Positions 1 through 10,146 are shown, numbered from the stretch's first letter. The stretch is 64,000 nucleotides of DNA from Corynebacterium sp. CNJ-954 (GCF_001942345.1 NZ_MKKI01000011.1:369328-433327); one strand, 5' to 3'. Numbers and translations are program-made. The notes: generated by a model from the sequence alone, not told the origin.

Positions 1-1
1 C

Positions 2-463
2 GCCGAAGGCACCACGGTGATGCACGAAGGCTTCGTGAACTTCAACGCAGGCACCCTGGGGTCCTCGATGGTCGAAGGACGCATCTCCGGCGGGGTCGTG
101 GTCGGCGACGGCTCCGACGTCGGCGGCGGTGCCTCGATCATGGGCACCCTCTCCGGCGGTGGCAAAGCCGTGATCTCCGTCGGTCGTCGCTGCCTGCTGG
201 GGGCGAACTCCGGACTCGGGATCTCACTCGGCGACGACTGCGTCGTCGAGGCCGGCCTCTACGTCACCTTCGGGACCAAGGCAGTCGTCTCCGGCGCTGT
301 CGCCGAGGCAGTCGGTGCCCCTGAAAGAAGCACCGTGAAGGCATCCGACCTTTCGGGCGTCTCCAATGTCCTGTTCCGTCGCAACTCCGTGTCCGGCGCC
401 GTCGAGGCCGTCGCACGCACCACCGGTTCAGTGGAACTGAACGAAGACCTCCACAAGAACTGA
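2..463 (+). CDS. dapD: 2,3,4,5-tetrahydropyridine-2,6-dicarboxylate N-succinyltransferase, C-terminal part (5' end outside the window)
   Basis: DapD transfers succinyl from succinyl-CoA to tetrahydrodipicolinate in the succinylase branch of lysine and diaminopimelate synthesis. The open frame runs back to the window edge with no start, so only the last 153 residues are present. They show the left-handed beta-helix signature of the actinobacterial enzyme: the conserved [12 protein letters not shown] segment, then [27 protein letters not shown] and [13 protein letters not shown]. The stop is at 461-463. The functional partner dapC lies 2.8 kb away on the opposite strand, so the two pathway genes are close but not co-transcribed. 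Confidence 0.95.
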   Translation, partial: AEGTTVMHEGFVNFNAGTLGSSMVEGRISGGVVVGDGSDVGGGASIMGTLSGGGKAVISVGRRCLLGANSGLGISLGDDCVVEAGLYVTFGTKAVVSGAVAEAVGAPERSTVKASDLSGVSNVLFRRNSVSGAVEAVARTTGSVELNEDLHKN

Positions 464-475
464 CCGACGCCGGGG

Positions 476-523
476 TTCCCCTCCCCTCCCCCGTCTCTCC
501 TCTCCCCTTCCCCTCTCCTCCTC
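476..523 (+). repeat. Homopyrimidine tract, 48 nt with one purine
   Basis: Just after the dapD stop, 48 consecutive bases are C or T except for a single G at 493. It lies in the 166-bp gap between dapD and the FtsX-type gene. It has no obvious hairpin. It could be a C-rich terminator region or simple low-complexity drift. Confidence 0.7.
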
Positions 524-629
524 GACACCTCCGTCGGAAAGATCTCCTCCCCATGGGACATCCAGCAGCCTCACCTGCCCACCCGGCCCGCATCACACCT
601 CCCGGCCCCCGCCCCACCGCCGCAGAGCG

Positions 630-3278
630 ATGACCCGCGCAGCACGGACCCTGCTCCGTCTGAGCGTCCGCGGTCTCCGGGCCCACCGTGCCCGGCTGGT
701 ACTGACAACACTGTCCGTGGTCCTCTCCACCTCTTTCCTCACGGGAACGGCCCTGCTGTCAGGGATCCTCGGTGATTCCGTCAGCCGACTCACCACCTCG
801 GACTACAGCAACGCCGATATCATCGTCCGCCCCGCCGACGGCCACCGTGAACTCCCGGAGAACGTGGAACGTCGGATTCTCGACAACCCGCAGGTCGACC
901 GCGTCACCGTCGACGACCGACGTAGCGTCGTCCTCACCCGGGCGCCGGACGCGGACGGCACCACGGTGGACACCGGCGGCCTCCCGGTGCGCCCGACACC
1001 CTGGTACGGCCCGGAGCGCTCACTCGATCCCCGGGAACACCTCGTCGCAGGTTCACCCCCCGGTCCCGGCGAGGTGGTCGTCACCACCGCCGCTGCCGAC
1101 GCCACAGGTCTGGCGATAGGTGACAGGATCTCCGTCACCGGACCAGTCGGCGATTTTCCGCTCAGCATCAGCGGGATGTCCCGCAGCAGCGACGACGCAG
1201 GAGACTTCGCCCTGGCGATGGGTGAACGGACCTACCGTGACAACGTCGCCCCCACCGGACTCCCGGGACTGGCCCTACGGGTCGCGCCTGGTGCGGAGCC
1301 CGCAACCGTGGCCACGGCCCTGACCGCCGACCTTGCCGACCTTGCCGACCCCGCCGACCCCGCCGCTGACGGGGCTTCCGACGCGACGGTACCGTCCGTC
1401 CGCACCGCGGCGGAGGTGGAACGATCCGACTCGACCATGCTGGACACAGGCCTCGGGTACCTGCGCTACATACTCGGCGCTTTCGGAACCATCGCACTGG
1501 TCGTCGGGATGTTCATCATCGCCAACACCTTCGCGATGACTGTGGGGCAACGCATGCGGGACTTCGCACTCATCCGGGCACTGGGAATGTCCGGACGCCA
1601 GGTGTCCGCCTCGGTGTTGTGCGAGGCGGTGGCGGTCGGAATCCTCGGCTCCACGTCGGGAGTGCTTCTCGGCGCCGGGCTGGTCGCTGCCGCAACACGA
1701 CTTGTCACCATGTCCGGTCCCCTTGCACCGGACATCCCCACCGACGACGTGGTGCTCATGGCGACGGCGATCGTACTTCCCTGGGTAGTCGGAACGTTCG
1801 CCACTGTCCTCGCGGCATGGGGGCCTGCGCGCCGGGCCGCGTCCATTCCCCCACTGGCGGTCGCCCGGACTGATCTCGCGGCCTCCCCAGCCTCATCGTG
1901 GCCGGCGCGGACGCTGACAGGTGCTCTCGTCTGTGTCACCGGAGCCGTGGCCGCCGGTATGGCCGTGGAGGCAGGCCTCGGTTCAGGCACCCGGACAAGG
2001 GTGGTCATCTGCGGGGCAGGAATCCTCGTGACGCTCACAGGGGTCTATCTCCTGTCCCCCTCACTTGCCCGGCGTGCACTGCCACATCTCGGTCGGTTGC
2101 TGGTGCTCCCCCTGGGCAGACCGTTCCGGGTGGCAGGTACGGTGGCTGTACGCACCACCCGGCAGTCCCCCCGCCGGACCGCGGGAACCGCCTTCGCTGT
2201 CACTCTGGCAATGTGTCTGGTCACGGTGACCGGGATGACGGGTGCGTCCACGGTGGCGTCGCTGCGGCAGACGGTCGACACGGAAGTCTCCGCCGACCTG
2301 GTGGTCGCAGCGCCCGGGGGTGCCGTTGAGGTCCCTGTCCCCGGTTCCACCGTCGACGAGGTGCGCGACGCCCCGGGCGTCGGCGCCGCGTTCCCGCTGG
2401 GAAAGGGGGTCGCCCTACTCGGTGACAGCCCCGAACCCGGTTTCCCGCTGGTGACTGTGAGCAACGGGGATCCGTCAGCGGTCCTGGATATCGGCGAACA
2501 GCACGGTGACCTGGAGATCGGTACCCGCGACGGTGTCACGATGTCGGCGTCCTATGCAGCCGCGCACGGATGGAGCATCGGAGACCGTGTCCCGGTACGG
2601 GCACAGGGGCAGGCACGCGCCGTCGAGCTCGAGCTGACCGGAACCTATGGGACGTCCCGGATTCTCGGCGACGTCGTCATCGGCGCGAGTGCATTCTGGC
2701 GGATCGCACCAGGGGCCCAGGGAGGCACCGGGCATCGTGTGATAGCTGTACTGGTCACCGGCAACGGCTCCGTCTCACAGGACACCCTGTCCACCCGGCT
2801 CGCCGGCGTCCTCGGCGACACGGCGGCAGTGACCGTCCAGACACCGGCCGAGTTCGCCGGCGAACAGTCAGTACTGGTCGAACGCATGATCCTCGCCGTC
2901 TACGCCCTGCTCGCACTGGCCGTGGTTGTCGCGGTGATAGGGGTCGTGAACACCCTTGCGTTGTCGGTGGTGGAACGCCGCCGCGAGATAGGGATGCTCA
3001 GGGCGGTGGGGATGAGCCGCGGGCAGGTGCGCCGCATGGTCGTCGTGGAAGCTCTGCAGACGACGGTCTACGGTGCTGTACTCGGTACCGGGGTGGGACT
3101 CGCCGCGGGGTGGGCGCTGCTCAGCATCCTGTCGGAAATCGGACTCTCCACCGTCGTGGCGCCGTGGCCGCTCGTCGGGTCAGTCCTGGCCGCGTCCGTG
3201 CCTCTGGGTGTCGTCGCGGCACTGGCCCCGGCTGCCCGGGCGGCACGGATCCCTCCCCTTGAAGCGGCCCAGCCGTAG
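630..3278 (+). CDS. FtsX/MacB-type ABC transporter permease (two FtsX domains)
   Basis: An 882-residue membrane protein with the layout of long actinobacterial FtsX-like permeases. There is one N-terminal membrane segment (about residues 22-46), a large extracytoplasmic domain, a block of three segments at about 277-400 holding the FtsX motif MRDFALIRALGMSGRQV, further segments, a second large outside domain and a C-terminal FtsX block from about 750 with RREIGMLRAVGMSRGQV. Such proteins couple ATP hydrolysis by a separate LolD/MacB-type ATPase to transport or mechanical signalling at the envelope. No ATPase gene adjoins it, so the partner must be encoded elsewhere. The Shine-Dalgarno before ATG 630 is poor. 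The substrate cannot be inferred. Confidence 0.85.
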   Translation: MTRAARTLLRLSVRGLRAHRARLVLTTLSVVLSTSFLTGTALLSGILGDSVSRLTTSDYSNADIIVRPADGHRELPENVERRILDNPQVDRVTVDDRRSVVLTRAPDADGTTVDTGGLPVRPTPWYGPERSLDPREHLVAGSPPGPGEVVVTTAAADATGLAIGDRISVTGPVGDFPLSISGMSRSSDDAGDFALAMGERTYRDNVAPTGLPGLALRVAPGAEPATVATALTADLADLADPADPAADGASDATVPSVRTAAEVERSDSTMLDTGLGYLRYILGAFGTIALVVGMFIIANTFAMTVGQRMRDFALIRALGMSGRQVSASVLCEAVAVGILGSTSGVLLGAGLVAAATRLVTMSGPLAPDIPTDDVVLMATAIVLPWVVGTFATVLAAWGPARRAASIPPLAVARTDLAASPASSWPARTLTGALVCVTGAVAAGMAVEAGLGSGTRTRVVICGAGILVTLTGVYLLSPSLARRALPHLGRLLVLPLGRPFRVAGTVAVRTTRQSPRRTAGTAFAVTLAMCLVTVTGMTGASTVASLRQTVDTEVSADLVVAAPGGAVEVPVPGSTVDEVRDAPGVGAAFPLGKGVALLGDSPEPGFPLVTVSNGDPSAVLDIGEQHGDLEIGTRDGVTMSASYAAAHGWSIGDRVPVRAQGQARAVELELTGTYGTSRILGDVVIGASAFWRIAPGAQGGTGHRVIAVLVTGNGSVSQDTLSTRLAGVLGDTAAVTVQTPAEFAGEQSVLVERMILAVYALLALAVVVAVIGVVNTLALSVVERRREIGMLRAVGMSRGQVRRMVVVEALQTTVYGAVLGTGVGLAAGWALLSILSEIGLSTVVAPWPLVGSVLAASVPLGVVAALAPAARAARIPPLEAAQP

Positions 3279-3298
3279 GAGACGGTGCCGGATGCGCT

Positions 3299-4426
3299 CT
3301 ATTCAAGCCCCGCGGCGAGCCGTCGGGCGGCGGTGACGATCTGCATGTCTGTGGCAGTCAGTCCGATCCGTACATGCTCGGCACCGCCAGGACCGTAGAA
3401 GTCGCCGGGTGCCACCAGTATGCCGAGCCTCGCGAGTCGGTCCACGGTATCGCGACAGGGGCGTCCTTCCGTGGCCCACAGGTAGAGACCACCGTCAGAA
3501 TCGTCGATACGCAGTCCCGCTGTCTCCACCGCAGCAGACAACAGTTCGCGGCGCTTACGGTAACGCTCCTTCTGCAGGATCTCCTGTCCGTCATCCTCCA
3601 GGGCCGCGACAGTGGCCGCCTGGACAGGACCGGGCATCATCAGACCCGCGTTCTTCCGGACGCTGAGCAGTTCGGCGATCAGCCCCCGGTCACCGACGAG
3701 GAACCCGGAACGGTACGACGCGAGGTTCGAGGTCTTGGAGAGCGAGTGAACCGCGATCAGGTTGGTGTGGTCGCCGTCGCTCACCCTCGGATCAAGGATC
3801 GACACCGGGGCGTCCTCCTCCGACCATCCGAGACCGAGGTAGCACTCGTCGGAGACGACGACGACGTCACGTTCCCTGGCGAACTCCACGATCTTACGGA
3901 GATGGTCGATCCCCAGCACCTTGCCGTGCGGGTTGGCCGGCGAATTGATGAAGACCAGCGTGGGCGTCTCCGGGCCGAGCTTGAGCAGTGAGTCGCTCCG
4001 GACAGCCCTCGCCCCGGCGAGACGGGCACCGACCTCGTAGGTCGGGTAGGCGAGTTCCGGGATCACCACCGTCTGTCCCGGCATCACGCCGAGCAGGAAA
4101 GGCAGCCATGCAATGGCTTCCTTCGTACCGACCACAGGCAGAACCGCGTCCTCACCGACGCCGGTGACACCGAACCGTCGCGCCAGCGCCTCGACGATCG
4201 CCCGGCGGAGCTCCGGTGTGCCGACAGTCTGCGGGTAGCCGGGAGCAGCCGCGCTTTCCGCGAGTGCCAGCTGGATCGACGGGGCAACCTCGTCGACCGG
4301 GGTCCCGACCGAGAGGTCAACGAGCCCGTCCGGGTGAGAGGTCGCCACCTGTTTCGCACCGGACAGGGAGTCCCAGGGAAAGTCGGGGAGCTCGGAGGAG
4401 AGGGTACGGCGGGAACGGCTCGACAT
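3299..4426 (-). CDS. dapC: succinyldiaminopimelate transaminase
   Basis: A PLP-dependent fold-type I aminotransferase of 375 residues. It converts N-succinyl-2-amino-6-ketopimelate to N-succinyl-LL-diaminopimelate, two steps after nothing but DapD's product in the same branch. Visible marks are the substrate/cofactor segment INSPANPHGKV, the DECYLGL stretch and the PLP lysine in HSLSKTSN near residue 230. Two ATGs stand in tandem; the second (4426) is chosen because GAGGAAAA gives it better ribosome-binding spacing than ATG 4429. Its gene follows the ferredoxin gene on the same strand by about 60 nt, the order also known from mycobacteria (fdxC-dapC). It converges on the FtsX-type gene with a 20-bp gap. 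Confidence 0.93.
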   Translation of the reverse strand: MSSRSRRTLSSELPDFPWDSLSGAKQVATSHPDGLVDLSVGTPVDEVAPSIQLALAESAAAPGYPQTVGTPELRRAIVEALARRFGVTGVGEDAVLPVVGTKEAIAWLPFLLGVMPGQTVVIPELAYPTYEVGARLAGARAVRSDSLLKLGPETPTLVFINSPANPHGKVLGIDHLRKIVEFARERDVVVVSDECYLGLGWSEEDAPVSILDPRVSDGDHTNLIAVHSLSKTSNLASYRSGFLVGDRGLIAELLSVRKNAGLMMPGPVQAATVAALEDDGQEILQKERYRKRRELLSAAVETAGLRIDDSDGGLYLWATEGRPCRDTVDRLARLGILVAPGDFYGPGGAEHVRIGLTATDMQIVTAARRLAAGLE

Positions 4427-4487
4427 CATTTTTCCTCAGGTTTCCTCAACAGTGGTGGTGGCGTCGGCGGAACAGCGGTGGCGGGGA

Positions 4488-4811
4488 TCAGTCCTGGTTC
4501 TGCGGCGGGAGGTTCTTGATCCCCTCCACGTCGAAGTCCTGCGGGCCGAGCTTCGCAGCTCCACCCGGGTCCCCGAGGTCGTCGAAGAACGCGACGTTGA
4601 AGTCGATGTAGTCCTCCCACTCGTCAGGGAGGTCGTCTTCGTAGAAGATCGCCTCGACCGGGCAGACCGGCTCACACGCACCGCAGTCCACACACTCGTC
4701 CGGGTGGATGTACAGCGAACGCTTGCCCTCGTAGATGCAGTCGACGGGGCACTCTTCAACGCACGCCCGGTCCATCACGTCCACACACGGCTGCGCGATC
4801 ACGTAGGTCAT
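4488..4811 (-). CDS. fdxA: 7Fe ferredoxin (3Fe-4S / 4Fe-4S)
   Basis: A 107-residue acidic electron carrier. Cysteines follow the seven-iron pattern: C9, C17 and C50 would hold the 3Fe-4S cluster and C21, C40, C43 and C46 the 4Fe-4S cluster, with an extra C25. Both cluster motifs end in CP. In mycobacteria the equivalent gene is called fdxC and also sits before dapC. A good Shine-Dalgarno (AAGGTGA) precedes ATG 4811. The acidic C-terminal tail is typical of actinobacterial members. Its redox partner is not encoded nearby. Confidence 0.93.
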   Translation of the reverse strand: MTYVIAQPCVDVMDRACVEECPVDCIYEGKRSLYIHPDECVDCGACEPVCPVEAIFYEDDLPDEWEDYIDFNVAFFDDLGDPGGAAKLGPQDFDVEGIKNLPPQNQD

Positions 4812-4910
4812 CTGGTTGTCACCTTCTGGAATTCGTCACTGTCAAGAGTTCTCAATGTATTCATCAGCCGCCCCGGAGTCACCGGGGCTGCAGTCGTCGC
4901 TGTGATCTTC

Positions 4911-5366
4911 TCACTTCAACCGCAGTAATGCCCAACCGCCGCCGGCCGCTCCCAGTGGAAGGAGGAGCAGGGCCCACACGGTACCGGCAAGGATGGTGTC
5001 GCCACCCAGGCCGGGTAACGCCGGCCAGAACAGCAGCAGAGCGTACCCGGCCAGCCACACCCATAACGGCGCCGCTGCAACTCGCCGGTTGTCGGTCCAC
5101 AGCAGAGCCGTCTTCACGAGCACGTAATTGAACCACGGACCGACGATCACCGGCCAGGGGAACGGCACCGAGACGTCACCTACGGTGATCCTCGACCCCA
5201 GGTAGAGTGCTGACAGCAGAATCGCCACCAGCGACCCGACGCAGAGCCAGACGATACCGGCCACCCGTTCCGAGCGTGCGGTGTCCCGACGAACCTGAGA
5301 ACGCTCCGGATCACCCCAGTGCGGCTCGGCGACGGGGTCTACGGCTGTCGTGTCTTCAGACTTCAT
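4911..5366 (-). CDS. conserved membrane protein beside mshB
   Basis: A 151-residue protein with a charged N-terminal stretch of about 35 residues and four probable membrane segments. I recognise no enzymatic motif. ATG 5366 is chosen because it is preceded by a full-length Shine-Dalgarno (GGGAGGTGATCC), one of the strongest in the window, located inside the end of mshB. The mshB stop is only 4 nt upstream, so the two are probably translated from one message. A small membrane gene in this place is also found in mycobacteria (Rv1171 position), which supports a real, conserved but uncharacterised gene. Confidence 0.85.
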   Translation of the reverse strand: MKSEDTTAVDPVAEPHWGDPERSQVRRDTARSERVAGIVWLCVGSLVAILLSALYLGSRITVGDVSVPFPWPVIVGPWFNYVLVKTALLWTDNRRVAAAPLWVWLAGYALLLFWPALPGLGGDTILAGTVWALLLLPLGAAGGGWALLRLK

Positions 5367-5370
5367 CGGA

Positions 5371-6318
5371 TCACCTCCCTTCGGCAAATAGACAGTCTAG
5401 TCTGTCCAGAGCGTCCGGGGGAACACTGCCCCTCGTGGAGAAGTCTTCTCCCAGCGTGTAGCTCTCAGAATCCAACAACGGCTGGGTGATGAGGTTGGAC
5501 AGGCAGAAGGCGGTCGGCCCGGAGGAGAACCGTGGGCGGTCGTTGACGTCAGAGACCGAGCCGTCCGCGACCCACAGCTGGGTCGCGTGCGCCGCCATCG
5601 CTCGTCTCTTGGCTGCGACGTCCTGCTCGCTGCCCTCGACCCTGGCGTCGACAACCCGTGACGGGACAGTCGCCAGATCTCCGGGCTGAGCACGGAGCCA
5701 GCCCTCGGGCGGCGCGCCGTGGGCGTCAAGGGCGCGCAATCCTTCGTCGACGCGTTCACGTTCCTGTGCCGTCCAGTAGATCCTGGCCGGAGCCCAGTGG
5801 CCCTCCCGGGCGGCGTCGGTGGCGGCACGGTGGGTGATCTCGTGGGCGCGGATATGGTCCGGGTGCCCGTAGCCGCCGTCGGGGCCGTAGGTGACGACCA
5901 CATGGGGCCGGAGTTCATCGAAGAGCTCCTTGAGCTGGTCGACGGCGAGCTGACCCGAGTTGACGAATGCACGTGGATGCTCGGCGGCAGGGGTGCCTGC
6001 CATCCCGGAGTCGCGCCACCGGCCCGGCCCACCGAGGAAGACCGGCCGGCCCAGTCCGAGCTCCCCGAGTGCGCGCTGGAGTTCGGCGATGCGGTACCCG
6101 CCGAGGATGTCGCAGTTGTCGGCGACGAGGCTGGCGTACTTGTCACCGATGACCTCCCCCTCCTCCCCGAGGGTGCAGGTCACCACGGTCACGTCCGCAC
6201 CACGACGGCTCCAGTTCGCCATCGCCAGCCCGCCCCAGATGGACTCGTCGTCCGGATGGGCGTGGACGGCGACGACACGGAGCCCTGTCAGGTCGCCGTT
6301 TAGGCGTGTCTCACTCAT
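5371..6318 (-). CDS. mshB: N-acetyl-1-D-myo-inositol-2-amino-2-deoxy-alpha-D-glucopyranoside deacetylase (mycothiol biosynthesis)
   Basis: MshB removes acetate from GlcNAc-inositol, the second step towards mycothiol, the main thiol of these bacteria. The 315-residue protein shows the LmbE/PIG-L zinc motif HAHPDDES (H21, D24) and the second motif GYGHPDH for the third zinc ligand. ATG 6318 is preceded by GGGAGG at good spacing and overlaps the end of lpqW by 8 nt, indicating translational coupling. A longer frame upstream lies wholly inside lpqW and is not needed. The paralogous conjugate amidase mca lies at 55.3 kb; the DESIWGG sequence and this neighbourhood favour MshB here. Confidence 0.92.
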   Translation of the reverse strand: MSETRLNGDLTGLRVVAVHAHPDDESIWGGLAMANWSRRGADVTVVTCTLGEEGEVIGDKYASLVADNCDILGGYRIAELQRALGELGLGRPVFLGGPGRWRDSGMAGTPAAEHPRAFVNSGQLAVDQLKELFDELRPHVVVTYGPDGGYGHPDHIRAHEITHRAATDAAREGHWAPARIYWTAQERERVDEGLRALDAHGAPPEGWLRAQPGDLATVPSRVVDARVEGSEQDVAAKRRAMAAHATQLWVADGSVSDVNDRPRFSSGPTAFCLSNLITQPLLDSESYTLGEDFSTRGSVPPDALDRLDCLFAEGR

Positions 6319-8211
6319 TGTCGGCCTCCCGGGTCGTGTCGGTGTCGTTGTGTGTCTCATCGTCGTGTGGCTCGGAACCGCCGGCCCTGAACCATTCCGG
6401 AACGGTGACGAAAGGACCGGACCGCTCCCCCACCGGCCAGGACGCGACCCTACCTGGGGGCCCCGCAAGTTCGGCGGACCGCCCCACCACGACCCGGTCG
6501 CCGGTCAACGGCAGGGACAGTGCCTGACTGGCGAGGTATTCGCCCACCTGGTCGTCGGTTCCGTCCTCGAGGAGAGCGTCCAGCTCCGCATCACAGATCC
6601 CCGAGATATTCGACGCCCGGGCGTTCGGCGCCACCTCGTCCGATTCCGTCGTGGCGGGTGGGGCCTCCTCCGAGGTCGTCGACTCGGGTGCCTGCGAGGA
6701 TGTCACGTCGTCACCGTCACCGTCTGCCTCGGTAGACAGTTCGGACTCCGTCGGGAGCTGCTGGGACGGCGCCCTCAGCGGACGGTCCGCCTCATCGCAG
6801 GTGAACATACTGCGAAGGTCGGTACGTGATCGCTCACGGTCCTGCCAGACCACCACCGCGTCGACCTCCCCCCGGGGAAGAAACGCCGAATACAGGTCAG
6901 ATGCCGTCGGAGTGACGACGGTCGCGGGGATGCCGGCGGAGCCCAACTGGTCGACGATCCGGCGGGCGGCCTCGACGGCTTCGTCATCCAACGTGTCGGC
7001 AGCGATGCGCAACGGGTCAGCTGCGGTGGCACCGATCGTCTCGGCAGCGTTCCCGGAGTCGGTACGTCCCCGGAAAGCGCCGGTGCCGCCTTCTGGCGCG
7101 ACAGCATCGGGATCACCGGTCACCAGCCTGGCGATCTGGTCGGAGTCGACGCTCGACAACAATGCCCTGCGCGCCTCGGCGGACTCCAGGCGCCCGGCTG
7201 CGACATTCGGGACCATGTCCATCCGGGTATCCAGATCGACGGTGGTCGATCCAACACCGGGCAGACTACCCACCGACTCCGCAGTCACCGCACCGCTTCT
7301 CGTCGTCAACATCTGGAACTGGCCGGCACGCAGCATCTGCGTCGACGTGTTCAGGTCACCCGACTCGGAGAAAACCACCCGGTCCGTTCTCGCCGGTGAG
7401 GTTCCCCAGTACCTGGTGTTCCTCTCCAGGACCAGGTTTCCTCTCCCCGGGTCGAACTGCCGCACCGTGTAGACCCGCCTGAGGCTGCCGGAAGAGTTCC
7501 GAGCACGGTGGTGAAGTTCCGCCCCTCGGCACCGTAGATGTGGCTGGGCAACAGGTGGGAGAAAAGCTCACGCCAGTCCTGCTGGGGCCGGGAGAAGGTG
7601 ACGGTGACGGTATTGCCGCCGGCGGACACCTCCAGGTCGCTGATGTCGGCGTAACCGGCGTTGTCCGTGGTTCCGGGCATGGTCATGACCTGTTGCCACA
7701 GGTAGTGGAAATCCGAGCCACTGATCGGGGTACCGTCAGACCACTGTGCCTCACGCGCGAGCGTGTACCGGACCTCCGTCGGGGCATCCTCCTCGCCGGA
7801 GCGCACATCGACGGACTCCAGCAGATCGGAGTTCAGCACGGTCCGTCGACCGTCGTCCCCGACGGTGAAGGCACTGGGCAACGTCAGGTCTGCGACAGTT
7901 GAGGTCAGCATCGACCTGGAGCTCACCAGGTGGGGGTTCAGGTCGGCGGGGATCCGGTCCACGCCGACGGTGATCGTCCGTAGTTCCTCCGGGACCGCAG
8001 AGGCGTCGTCATCGGTGTCCCCGGACGCGGAATCATCCGGCCGGCCCTCCCCCGCCTCCTCCGCGTCATCGACGGTGGGCGCGTCACCGGGATCGGCCTG
8101 GCAGGCGGACAACACCAGCCCGCAGGCGGTGACGACCGAGGCAACCGCGACGACGGACGACGGACGCCGCCGAGATCTACTGAACTGCTTCACCTGGCGA
8201 CGGCTCCTCAT
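6311..8211 (-). pseudogene. lpqW: LpqW-type lipoprotein, substrate-binding-protein fold, one-base frameshift
   Basis: Two overlapping frames together give one ABC-type solute-binding lipoprotein. The first (8211 to about 7475) has a signal peptide ending in the lipobox LSAC, an acidic linker and the N-lobe up to LPAASGG. The second continues with YTVRQFDPGRGNLVLERNTRYWG and runs to 6311. One G appears to be missing in the run at 7474-7479; restoring it gives 633 residues, close to mycobacterial LpqW, whose gene also lies between typA and mshB. LpqW is implicated in steering phosphatidylinositol mannosides into lipomannan/lipoarabinomannan rather than in peptide import. ATG 8211 has CATAGT 7 nt upstream (leaderless type); GTG 8193 with GAGGAG is an alternative. 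Confidence 0.82.
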
Positions 8212-8235
8212 GGTCCGGACTATGGAGGGGTTGGC

Positions 8236-10146
8236 CTACTTGTTGCGTGCCTTCATGCGCGACAGCGCGCGCGCACGCTCGTTGGCGCCGAGGATGACCT
8301 TACGCACACGGATGTTCTCCGGAGTGACCTCAACACACTCGTCCTGGCCACAGAACTCCATGGCCTCGTCGAGGGTCAGGTTGCGGGCCTTGGCCAGCGT
8401 CACGGTCGCGTCCGCCGTTGCGGAGCGCATGTTCGTGAGCTTCTTCTCCTTGGTGATGTTGATGTCCATGTCTTCGTCACGGTTGTTCTGTCCGACGACC
8501 ATGCCCTCGTAGGTCTGGGTGCCGGGCTCGACGAAGAAGTCACCACGGTCGGCGAGCTGGGTCAGCGCGTAGGCGGTGATCTGGCCGGTGCGGTCGGAGA
8601 CGAGTGAACCGTTGGGCCGGTCCTTGATCTCCCCTGCCCAGGCCTCGTAGCCGGCCGAGTAGTGGTTGGCGATGCCGGTACCACGGGTCTCGGTCATGAA
8701 GATCGTGCGGAAACCGATCAGGCCACGGGACGGGACCGTGAAGTTCATCCTGATCCAGCCGGTACCGGTGTTGTCCATGCCTTCCATGCGCCCCTTACGG
8801 GCGGCCATGAGCTGCGTGACGGCACCGAGGTGCTCCTCCGGGACGTCGATGATCATGTGCTCGTAGGGTTCCTGGAGCTTGCCGTCGACGGTGCGGGTGA
8901 CCACCTGTGGCTTACCGACGGTCAGCTCAAAGCCCTCACGGCGCATCGTCTCGACGAGCACGGACAGTGCCATCTCACCGCGCCCCTGCACCTCCCAGGC
9001 GTCGGGACGTTCGGTGGGCAGGACGCGGATCGAGACGTTACCGATCAGTTCCTGATCCAGGCGGGCCTTGACGACACGGGCGGTCAGCTTGTCGCCACCG
9101 CCGCGCCCGGCCATCGGGGAGGTGTTCACACCGATGGTCATCGAGATCGCCGGCTCATCGACGGTGATCCGGGGCAGCGCGACCGGATGATCAGGGTCAG
9201 CGAGGGTGTCACCGATCATGATGTCCTCGATACCCGACACCGCGGCAATGTCACCGGCGATGACTTCCTCGGCCGGGACACGGGACACCCCGACGGTACG
9301 CAGGAGCTCCGCGATCTTGGCGGTCTTGGTGTGCTCGACCCCGTCGGCGTCGTAGTGGATCCAGGAGACCTGCTGGCCCTTGCGGATCGTACCCGCGAAG
9401 ACGCGGATCAGGCCGATGCGGCCAAGGAAGGAGCTCGAGTCCAGGTTGGTCACGTGGGCCTGCAGCGGCGCCTCGATGTCCGCGGAGGGCTCCGGAAGCA
9501 CATCGTAGAGGACGTCGAAGAGCGCCTGGAGGTCCTCTGCATCCGGGACGTTCCCGTTACCGGGGTTCTCGGTGGAGGCCTTGCCTGCACGCCCTGAGGC
9601 ATAGAGAACCGGCAGATCCAGCAGCGTCTCCGCGGCAGCTGCCGCTTCCTCGTCGTCGAGAGCGGCAGCGAGCTCGAGGAGCAGGTCCTGCGCCTCGGTG
9701 ACGACCTCGTCGATGCGGGCATCCGGACGGTCGGTCTTGTTGACGCAGATCATCACGGGCATCTTTGCCTCGAGTGCCTTGCCCAGCACGAAACGCGTCT
9801 GGGGAAGGGGTCCCTCGGACGCGTCGATCAGCAGCACGACGCCGTCGACCATCGACAGCGCGCGCTCCACCTCGCCACCGAAGTCGGCGTGACCGGGCGT
9901 GTCAATGACGTTGATGACCAGGTCACCGCCGTCCTTACCGAGGCCGGCACGGCGGATCGCCGTGTTCTTGGCCAGGATGGTGATGCCCTTCTCTTTCTCC
10001 AGATCCCCCGAATCCATGACACGGTCCTCGACCTCGCCGTGGGCATCAAACACCCCGGACTGACGCAGCATTGCGTCGACGAGGGTGGTCTTGCCGTGGT
10101 CAACGTGGGCGACGATGGCGACATTACGGAATTCAGTCAGTGACAC
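8236..10146 (-). CDS. typA: ribosome-associated translational GTPase TypA/BipA
   Basis: A 636-residue EF-G-like GTPase that acts on the 70S ribosome under cold and other stress. The G domain carries G1 AHVDHGKTT (residues 13-21), G3 DTPGH and G4 NKTD. The later domains keep the family segments GRGEMALSVLVETMRREGFE and RSATADATVTL. The start is GTG 10146, preceded by AAGGA at 5 nt. The gene probably begins the minus-strand run typA-lpqW-mshB, with a 24-nt gap to lpqW. Its promoter region is shared back to back with the secreted-protein gene at 10428. Confidence 0.96.
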   Translation of the reverse strand: MSLTEFRNVAIVAHVDHGKTTLVDAMLRQSGVFDAHGEVEDRVMDSGDLEKEKGITILAKNTAIRRAGLGKDGGDLVINVIDTPGHADFGGEVERALSMVDGVVLLIDASEGPLPQTRFVLGKALEAKMPVMICVNKTDRPDARIDEVVTEAQDLLLELAAALDDEEAAAAAETLLDLPVLYASGRAGKASTENPGNGNVPDAEDLQALFDVLYDVLPEPSADIEAPLQAHVTNLDSSSFLGRIGLIRVFAGTIRKGQQVSWIHYDADGVEHTKTAKIAELLRTVGVSRVPAEEVIAGDIAAVSGIEDIMIGDTLADPDHPVALPRITVDEPAISMTIGVNTSPMAGRGGGDKLTARVVKARLDQELIGNVSIRVLPTERPDAWEVQGRGEMALSVLVETMRREGFELTVGKPQVVTRTVDGKLQEPYEHMIIDVPEEHLGAVTQLMAARKGRMEGMDNTGTGWIRMNFTVPSRGLIGFRTIFMTETRGTGIANHYSAGYEAWAGEIKDRPNGSLVSDRTGQITAYALTQLADRGDFFVEPGTQTYEGMVVGQNNRDEDMDINITKEKKLTNMRSATADATVTLAKARNLTLDEAMEFCGQDECVEVTPENIRVRKVILGANERARALSRMKARNK

